DNA of 11,874 nucleotides from Oscillospiraceae bacterium (GTDB lineage: Bacteria; Bacillota; Clostridia; Oscillospirales; Acutalibacteraceae): NCBI GenBank assembly GCA_031267335.1, contig JAIRZH010000036.1, forward strand, positions 1-11,874, in the 5' to 3' direction. Shown piece by piece: positions 6,694-11,874 of the stretch (within the stretch, counting starts at the first letter, position 1; the number at the start of each line of letters is the position of its first letter). The position numbers and the translations under genes are program-made. The notes beneath the pieces are model-generated. The model was not told the origin of the DNA and did not search any database. It saw only the letters and a program-made list of their open reading frames with translations.

Positions 6694-7364
6694 TAATTAT
6701 TAATTTTAGAATAAATGATATTCCATATTTTTTCAGAAATTTCTTCAAGCTTGTCTATTTCACACCCATTAGCGGAACAATCAATGATTTGCCAACTGTA
6801 TTTTTCGGCTAAATATTGTGCAGCAATTTCACATTGCTTTAAATAATTTTTATCAAATTCATGCAAATCCTGTTTAAAATAATTACCACAATATCTAGAT
6901 TTCAAAAGATTTTGTGAAATTTCTATTGGAACTTTTAAATAAATTACCAAATCCGGCTTTGGAATTTTAAGTTTTTGATATTCATATTCCACAAGCCAAT
7001 CTAAGAATTTATCACGATCTTTTTTGTTAATTTTTGCAAGTTGATAAATCATATTTGATGTTGTATATCTATCGCAAATTACAATCGAATTTTCTTTTTC
7101 ATAAAAATTTTTCCAATATTTAATATAATTTATAAAACGGTCTACGGCAAAAAACGACGAAGCTGCATATGCATTCACTTCACAAGCATTTTCGCCTAAC
7201 TCTCTGTTTAAATAAATTCTAATAGGCCCTGATGATAAACTTTCATAATTTGGCATTGAGATTAACTTGGCATCAAAATTTTTCAATAATAACTTTTTAG
7301 TTAAAATCTCAGATTGTGTCCTTTTACCGCTTCCGTCAAGACCTTCGAATACTATAATTTTCAT
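6693..7364 (-). CDS. tmk: dTMP kinase (thymidylate kinase)
   Basis: Thymidylate kinase converts dTMP to dTDP with ATP for DNA synthesis. The P-loop is GLDGSGK at residues 8-14, followed by R15-T16; most family members have Ser or Thr directly after the Lys, so this is a variant. DRY at 98-100 (CDRYTTSNMIYQ) is the family DRx motif, and FFAVDR (71-76) is the FxADR-type dTMP-site segment. The LID-like region near residues 157-174 includes the DLHEFDKNYL pattern seen in a divergent branch of the family. Its 223 residues are slightly above the usual 205-215. The ATG has no strong ribosome-binding site. It lies 90 bp after gerAC. The TAG stop is shared with the MITE that abuts it. It may be the housekeeping enzyme or a paralogue; the window does not show which. 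Confidence 0.9.
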   Translation of the reverse strand: MKIIVFEGLDGSGKRTQSEILTKKLLLKNFDAKLISMPNYESLSSGPIRIYLNRELGENACEVNAYAASSFFAVDRFINYIKYWKNFYEKENSIVICDRYTTSNMIYQLAKINKKDRDKFLDWLVEYEYQKLKIPKPDLVIYLKVPIEISQNLLKSRYCGNYFKQDLHEFDKNYLKQCEIAAQYLAEKYSWQIIDCSANGCEIDKLEEISEKIWNIIYSKINN

Positions 7365-7378
7365 TTATAAACCATTTA

Positions 7379-7448
7379 AAAATTTATTTTCGGCTAGGAC
7401 CTAAAATTACCTACAAATTTATATTCTAGCTTGTCAAAAATAAATTTT
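7379..7448. repeat. Nested inverted repeat in the gerAC-tmk gap
   Basis: A perfect 12-base inverted repeat (AAAATTTATTTT at 7379-7390 with its reverse complement at 7437-7448) encloses a second perfect 5-base pair, GCTAG (7393-7397) and CTAGC (7426-7430). A 28-base loop remains. The outer arms are all A/T. It could attenuate readthrough from gerAC into tmk, but there is no U-tract. A TTGACA hexamer (7432-7437, minus strand) overlaps the arm and might mark a tmk promoter, though no good -10 follows at 17 bases. Confidence 0.4.
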
Positions 7449-7454
7449 AAATCT

Positions 7455-8537
7455 TTAACCTGTTCCAATTACGGAAATATCAACTTGAATCTTTAATTTA
7501 CACTTTAATACCGGGAGATAACTTTTCCAATTTTTTTCGATATTTTTAAAATATTTAGGATATTTATTTCTTAATATTTTCCCAAATTTAAATATATCAC
7601 ATTTAGAAATTAATGTTTTTTTAATTGCGGTTTCGCAGATCTTATGTGCTTTTTGCTCTATAATTGGCTTTATTTTTTCATTTATTTTTTTAACATCTTT
7701 AAATTCTTCATTAAATTCCAAAATGTTTACTGAAATTTTTGAATTAATTTCAAACATTGGGCGATTTTCTTGCATAATGGCATTTATTTCTGTTTTTGCG
7801 CTTTCTATTGTGCAAGAAAGATTTTTTTCATAATCATTAACATCAAAAATACCAATTTTTGAAACATTTCGCAAAATTTGTGCTCCAATAGTTTCTTCTT
7901 TGTCTAAAAAAGATGATAATTTATCATTAGAAAATACAGCAAGATTTTTACATATTATTTTTTCATGTTCGTCTTTTTCCATGCAAAGCATAACTGGATC
8001 AGAAATATCGCTTTTTAAATCACGTTCAAAATTTAAAATATTTATATCAGCATTTTCATTTGCTAAACCTTTTATTGTGGCGGCTTTAATAAGTTTATCG
8101 TTATCTTTAGCATCAAAAAATTCTTTCGCTTTGCCTTTAGTTACGCGCAGATTTACACTCAATCTATTTTCATAATACCTAACAAAAAAATCAAGAAATT
8201 TATCTAAACCTTTTTTAGCGGCTTCTTCGCCAACGAGTACTATAAGATTTTGCGAATAAAGTGGAGTAAGGCCAGTAACTTTTTTTAATTTTCCCAAAGC
8301 TAAACTTAAAGTTTGCCCAGTTACATCTGTATTTTTAATACTAGGTTGATCTTTATTTTCGGGATTTTTAAAATCATGAGATTGCACATGAACATTATAT
8401 TCATTATCATCAAAATCAACCGCAATCCCTTGTACTAGCAGCTTCTCGTGGATTTGGCTCTGCTGACCTTTGCCACAAAATACAAAAATCCCCGGTAGCA
8501 ATAATATAGATATTAATTTTGACCAATTGTATTTCAA
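7455..8537 (-). CDS. gerAC: Spore germination protein GerAC (Ger(x)C family)
   Basis: GerAC-type proteins are the lipoprotein C subunit of spore germinant receptors, held on the outer face of the spore inner membrane. Residues 1-21 are a signal peptide, with a hydrophobic stretch ending at C21 (IFVFC); the following GKGQQSQIHEKLLVQGIAVDF and the ending VDISVIGTG match the family pattern. The lipobox is poor, with Phe in the -1 position where Gly, Ala or Ser is usual, so lipidation is likely by family but not assured. Its 360 residues are normal. The start is TTG with only a weak GCGGG-like site overlapping the gerAB stop; no other start is possible before an upstream in-frame stop. It follows gerAB by 13 bp and is the last gene of the gerA trio. 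Confidence 0.9.
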   Translation of the reverse strand: MKYNWSKLISILLLPGIFVFCGKGQQSQIHEKLLVQGIAVDFDDNEYNVHVQSHDFKNPENKDQPSIKNTDVTGQTLSLALGKLKKVTGLTPLYSQNLIVLVGEEAAKKGLDKFLDFFVRYYENRLSVNLRVTKGKAKEFFDAKDNDKLIKAATIKGLANENADINILNFERDLKSDISDPVMLCMEKDEHEKIICKNLAVFSNDKLSSFLDKEETIGAQILRNVSKIGIFDVNDYEKNLSCTIESAKTEINAIMQENRPMFEINSKISVNILEFNEEFKDVKKINEKIKPIIEQKAHKICETAIKKTLISKCDIFKFGKILRNKYPKYFKNIEKNWKSYLPVLKCKLKIQVDISVIGTG

Positions 8538-8550
8538 ATTAAAACCCGCT

Positions 8551-9636
8551 TTAGTTTTTTAAAATCGATTTTTTAAATTTCTTTATAATAAGAAGTAAAA
8601 TAGGGATAACAAACGCAGTTATTATGGTAAAAATCAATAAAACATTTGTGCTAAAAATTCCTGATGCTACATTTGAAATTTTTATAAATTTATTCGTAAA
8701 AACCAAAAACACTCCAAGACAAATAATGATGATTTTGTTATTTTTTCTCCCAAAAGTCTTTCGTATACATTCAGAAGATAAATTCATAAATAATGAAATT
8801 TTTACAAATATGCTTGCAGCCCAAAGCCCTAAATATAAGGCATCGAGATTTTCTAAATTTCCGATTTTCGCAATGCTTGCTGCATTATAAGCAGGGAAAA
8901 ATCTCGTCGTGGCAAATTCGCCCAAAGTTCCGGTAACGAAAAAAATCATGCCTGCCATTAAAACATAAAAAACAACATTCCAAGTAAAAACACCCTTTAC
9001 GATATTACCTTTTGATTTAGGCAAAAGTACCGCCATAGCTGGAATACAGGAACTCCTAGAAATTAAAAACAAAATTCCTTGAATTGTTGTATGATTTTGA
9101 TTCTCATAAAAAAACGGTTTTAACTCAGTAAAATCAATAATTTTAAACAGTGAAATACCTAAAACTAAAAACGCCACGATTATAAAAAATAAAATTATTG
9201 CAGAAGCACGCGCTAAACCTTCAATTCCTTTTGCTGCACCATAACATGCAAAAAATATCATAGAGGTCGAAAGCAATAAAAACGAAACCGGTGGATTCAT
9301 AACATTTTCAATAAAACTCTTAAAAACGGCCAAAGTGTGAGCACAAACAAAAATAAAATAAGCAGCATAAATTAAAGCAATTAAACGCCCAACAAAACCT
9401 AATAAATTATAGCTTATGTCAAAGATATCGTCTTGGGTTCCAGTTTTACATAAATTGCAAACTGGAATTACTAGCAAAAAAGTAAGTAAAAAAGCCACAA
9501 TGCATGAAATTATGCAATCCCATATACTATTACCACCAATCAAGCGTGAGCCAAAAGTTACGCACACCACTATGCGGCTAATTAATAGCATACAAATAAG
9601 TTGTTTTATTGAAATTATATATCTTTTTTGTTCCAA
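8551..9636 (-). CDS. gerAB: Spore germination protein GerAB (spore permease family)
   Basis: GerAB-type proteins are the integral-membrane B subunit of germinant receptors, related to amino-acid permeases, and are thought to bind the germinant. The 361-residue protein is highly hydrophobic with about ten predicted membrane spans, starting near residues 10-31. The block FFPAYNAASIAKIGNLENLDALYLGLWAASIFVK near residues 245-278 is a good match to the family region with a conserved acidic residue and Trp. The C-terminus is short and basic (IIKKFKKSILKN). The start is TTG with AAGGAG about six bases upstream and lies 12 bp after the gerAA stop. The germinant cannot be predicted from the sequence. 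Confidence 0.93.
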   Translation of the reverse strand: MEQKRYIISIKQLICMLLISRIVVCVTFGSRLIGGNSIWDCIISCIVAFLLTFLLVIPVCNLCKTGTQDDIFDISYNLLGFVGRLIALIYAAYFIFVCAHTLAVFKSFIENVMNPPVSFLLLSTSMIFFACYGAAKGIEGLARASAIILFFIIVAFLVLGISLFKIIDFTELKPFFYENQNHTTIQGILFLISRSSCIPAMAVLLPKSKGNIVKGVFTWNVVFYVLMAGMIFFVTGTLGEFATTRFFPAYNAASIAKIGNLENLDALYLGLWAASIFVKISLFMNLSSECIRKTFGRKNNKIIIICLGVFLVFTNKFIKISNVASGIFSTNVLLIFTIITAFVIPILLLIIKKFKKSILKN

Positions 9637-9648
9637 AATAGCTCCTTA

Positions 9649-11169
9649 TTAAATTTCTGAACCTGGCATAGACTGAATTCTGTTTCTACGTTTAGAAAGA
9701 ATTTTCCAACTTGATCTAACGAAAGTATCCCGCATACCTAAAAGCCCAAATGGTGAAACTGGGGAAGTAAAAGGGATGCCAAAATTAGATTTTGAGCATA
9801 AATTTATTAACATCGCGGTAAACAAGATCATTATTCCCCAAATTCCAAGAGTCCCACCGGCTATTACAAAAAAAATTCTTAAAAGTGTTATTGGTTCATA
9901 AAGATTCGGAATTATATAAGAAGAAATTGACGTCAAAGCCACAACCATAAGTGTAGGTGCACCAATGAGACCTGAATTCACAGCAGCATCTCCGATAACT
10001 AATCCGCCAACAATACTTACAGCATGTCCGAGATTTTGTGGCAAACGCAAACCCGCTTCACGCATGATTTCGTATAAAAAATGAATTATTAAAGTTTCGA
10101 GCATAAGTGAAAACGGAGTGGTCCCAACAGCCATTGCGATTTTATTTAGCAATACTCCTGGAAATAATTCAGGGTTAAAAGTAGCAAGACCGACATATAG
10201 CCCTGGCAAAAGTGTTGCTATAAAAAAAGCTACAAATTTAAGGATTCTATTTAAACTTGCAAAATATGGCCTTAATGCGTAGTCATCTATATTATGAAAA
10301 TATTCAACAAATAAATATGGCACAATTAATACTGTCGGTGAACCATCTACAATAACTGCAATTCTTCCTTCGGAAAGTTTGCCACAGACAGTATCTGGGC
10401 GTTCAGACATGCCTACGCTTGCAAATAATGATAAATCACCGTCTTCCTCTAAATATGGTGAAACACACCCGGAAGTCATAACGGATTTTAAATCGCAATT
10501 TTTGATTCTTTTACGAACTTCTTTAAGAATTTTTTTTTCAATTCTATCGGCAAGATAACATAAACATACTGTGGTCCTAGTCGTACTACCTACTTCCATA
10601 GTTTCAAATTTAAGGGTTGGATTCGTAACTCTACGCCGCACCATAGTTATGTTAATGCGAAGTGCTTCGATAAAACCTTCACGTGAGCCGCGCTGAGATT
10701 TTTCAGAAGTAGGTTCAGATATCCCTCTTATCGAGAAGCCTTGAACCCCGAGCACTATCATTTTATTGCAGCCATCAAGAGCAAAAACAGCGCAGCCCAC
10801 CATGGCCATTTGCATTGCTTCTTCATAAGTTCCGACTTCTATTTGATCCGAAAATGCAATAACTTCATCGCGAATTTTTTTGTATATCTCCAAGGGATTA
10901 TTAGTTTTTGATTCGAATTTTGTGATTAATCTTAAAATATCTCCAGTAATACTTTTATTTATTAAACCATCGATACTAATTATTGCAGAATTAATTCCGC
11001 AAATTTTCATTTCTCTTATTATTAAATCTTCACTTTCATTAAAATCATTTCTAAAAATTTCAAGACTTTTTTTTAAAGAACTATCTATATCGCGCTTAGG
11101 CACAACATCTGTACTTTTTTCACCATCGCTGACAAAAAAATTTAAAATTTTTTCAATAACATTAAGCAT
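9649..11169 (-). CDS. gerAA: Spore germination protein GerAA (GerA/SpoVA-family A subunit)
   Basis: GerAA is the A subunit of a germinant receptor, which lets spores respond to nutrients. Numbering from the ATG at 11169, about 1-300 is a soluble domain with the family GSREGF motif (161-166) and EGRIAVIVDGSP (267-278). A membrane domain follows with spans near 310-335 and 355-460, including REAGLRLPQNLGHAVSIVGG and the VIGDAAVNSGLIGAPTLMVV segment. At 506 residues it fits the family (about 480-500). A GTG at 11247 would add 26 residues, MEKSFERNLLNKILYK onward, and has a weaker AAGGGA site; the ATG has AAAGAGGT five bases upstream and the better length, so I chose it. It heads the gerAA-AB-AC operon. 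Expression during sporulation from a forespore sigma factor is expected by family, but I could not place a promoter reliably. Confidence 0.93.
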   Translation of the reverse strand: MLNVIEKILNFFVSDGEKSTDVVPKRDIDSSLKKSLEIFRNDFNESEDLIIREMKICGINSAIISIDGLINKSITGDILRLITKFESKTNNPLEIYKKIRDEVIAFSDQIEVGTYEEAMQMAMVGCAVFALDGCNKMIVLGVQGFSIRGISEPTSEKSQRGSREGFIEALRINITMVRRRVTNPTLKFETMEVGSTTRTTVCLCYLADRIEKKILKEVRKRIKNCDLKSVMTSGCVSPYLEEDGDLSLFASVGMSERPDTVCGKLSEGRIAVIVDGSPTVLIVPYLFVEYFHNIDDYALRPYFASLNRILKFVAFFIATLLPGLYVGLATFNPELFPGVLLNKIAMAVGTTPFSLMLETLIIHFLYEIMREAGLRLPQNLGHAVSIVGGLVIGDAAVNSGLIGAPTLMVVALTSISSYIIPNLYEPITLLRIFFVIAGGTLGIWGIMILFTAMLINLCSKSNFGIPFTSPVSPFGLLGMRDTFVRSSWKILSKRRNRIQSMPGSEI

Positions 11170-11464
11170 AAATACCTCTTTCAAAAGATATTCTTTCCAT
11201 TTATACAAAATTTTATTCAATAGATTTCTTTCGAAACTCTTTTCCACTTATTTCCCTTAGCTTGGCACCAACCAATCAGAATCACGAATACTCTAAAAAT
11301 GTTTAAAAATTGCCAAAAATTCGCATATTTAGCTTATTTAAGACAATATTTTCTTAGACTTATTTTTTTAAATCGCCGAATTTTATGTAAAGTTCCTTGA
11401 AATACGTGAATACCTCAAGGAGATTCGAACAAAACGAAAGTATTGCGGAAAATTTCAAAATAAT
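11170..11464. other. Spacer between the peptide gene and gerA
   Basis: About 295 bp separate the end of the leader-peptide gene from the chosen gerAA start. No gene or RNA was recognised. On the minus strand there is a TTGGCA hexamer (about 11309-11314) with only a poor -10, and near the peptide-gene stop a TGAATT with AATACTT 17 bases later loosely resembles a forespore-type promoter; neither is convincing. A small hairpin lies at 11394-11421. Confidence 0.5.
11394..11421 (-). terminator. Weak hairpin downstream of the peptide gene
   Basis: TCCTTGA (11394-11400) pairs with TCAAGGA (11415-11421), a perfect 7-bp stem with a 14-base loop, 44 bp past the stop codon of the leader-peptide gene. 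No run of T follows on the minus strand, so it lacks a key part of an intrinsic terminator. It is listed as the best stem in the spacer, with low certainty. Confidence 0.25.
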
Positions 11465-11874
11465 TCAATCAAGCCATTTCACATTAACAGCTTGCCAAGC
11501 TGTTCCTCCGGCGTACCCTGCAGCAGCGCCAATGAGTGTTTTTACAGCATGATCAGCTATTCTTTTGCCAAAACTTTTTTCATCTTTGAGATTTTTATCA
11601 TTATAAACGCTAAACCCAAGACCGACTAATCCTGAGATCACTGCGTTACTGATACTAGCCCTACTAGTTAGATGAGCTATATCAAAAAAATCTCCACCGC
11701 CCGCTACGTTTTCCAGCTCGTCTTTATCAATATCTTTTAATTTATCAACTATTTCAGAGCATAAAGTTTTCAAATTTTTTAAATTTTCATCTGTAATTTC
11801 TACTCCTTCTGAAGAAAATAATTTACGAACATCTTCTTCTGTTTTTTGTTCAAAAAGTTTAACGGCAAACTCTT
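11465..11874 (-). CDS. Double-glycine-leader bacteriocin-like peptide precursor (5' end outside window)
   Basis: The reading frame is open to the window edge, so the start is missing; a TTG at 11773 is internal and unlikely to be the start. At least 135 residues are visible. The first 59 are an acidic leader with EGVEITDENLKNLKTL and a close in DELENVAGG, the double-glycine signal cut by peptidase-containing ABC exporters. The remaining 76 residues are the probable product. They are small-residue rich, with GLVGLG and GAAAGYAGG segments that could be membrane-active helices, and end in NVKWLD. The core has no cysteine, so thioether (lanthipeptide) rings and disulfides are not expected; the only Cys seen is in the leader. 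This resembles class II bacteriocin precursors from Clostridia, but I cannot assign a known family. No exporter or immunity gene is visible. The stop is TGA. Confidence 0.75.
   Translation of the reverse strand, partial: EFAVKLFEQKTEEDVRKLFSSEGVEITDENLKNLKTLCSEIVDKLKDIDKDELENVAGGGDFFDIAHLTSRASISNAVISGLVGLGFSVYNDKNLKDEKSFGKRIADHAVKTLIGAAAGYAGGTAWQAVNVKWLD

Noticed and set aside
11170..11247. GTG start at 11247 for gerAA
   Set aside because: The ribosome-binding site is weaker and the extra 26 residues do not resemble the family; the ATG at 11169 has AAAGAGGT at proper spacing. It is not fully excluded.
10880..11260. Plus-strand 126-codon open frame opposite gerAA
   Set aside because: It is the antisense shadow of gerAA, with Ile/Ser/Leu-rich sequence typical of reversed AT-rich coding DNA.
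1..11874. CRISPR arrays, tRNA or rRNA genes, integrases or transposases
   Set aside because: No regularly spaced repeats, no cloverleaf or rRNA segment, and no transposase or integrase motifs were found on either strand.

Overview
The window comes from a very AT-rich, spore-forming member of the Bacillota, most likely a Clostridia-class anaerobe. The grounds are a tricistronic gerA-type germinant-receptor operon, a sepF-divIVA-ileS block, Gram-positive ribosome-binding sites (AGGAGG-like), a DivIVA/SepF division module and a double-glycine peptide precursor. No genus can be named from the sequence alone. Every recognisable gene is on the minus strand, so transcription runs from high to low coordinates. 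TGA is used as a stop (rplU, divIVA and the peptide gene), so the code is standard.

Layout in transcription order. (1) 11874-11465: the 3' part of a gene for a double-glycine-leader, bacteriocin-like peptide; its start lies outside the window. (2) 11464-11170: a non-coding spacer. (3) 11169-7455: gerAA-gerAB-gerAC, the three subunits of a spore germinant receptor. (4) 7364-6693: tmk, dTMP kinase, after a 90-base gap that can fold into a nested inverted repeat. (5) 6693-6535: a 159-bp non-coding fold-back transposon (MITE) flanked by TA, inserted exactly in the tmk stop codon. (6) 6534-6201: a non-coding region with a second, more degenerate fold-back and a consensus-like -35 box upstream of sepF. 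(7) 6200-304: a long co-directional run sepF-divIVA-ileS-rplU-rpmA-rpsF-ssb-rpsR, combining cell division, isoleucyl-tRNA synthesis, four ribosomal proteins and single-stranded DNA-binding protein. (8) 278-120: a second copy of the same MITE, in inverted orientation, just past rpsR. (9) 117-1: AT-rich sequence with a small perfect inverted repeat.

How the parts fit. SepF and DivIVA act at the division site and pole. IleS and the ribosomal proteins bL21, bL27, bS6 and bS18 support translation. SSB sits between bS6 and bS18 as in most bacteria. Two features often found in this neighbourhood are missing: ylmG/ylmH between sepF and divIVA, and the Prp protease gene (ysxB) between rplU and rpmA. 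The missing Prp gene matches a bL27 that lacks the N-terminal extension Prp normally removes. The GerA operon would make an inner-membrane receptor that triggers spore germination.

The most interesting points are the two inverted copies of one MITE that bracket the whole sepF-rpsR block, one of them regenerating a stop codon exactly; the linked absence of Prp and the bL27 extension; the fused operon order; and the leader-peptide gene at the right edge. I found no clearly new multi-gene system; the MITE family and the edge peptide are the best candidates for undescribed elements.
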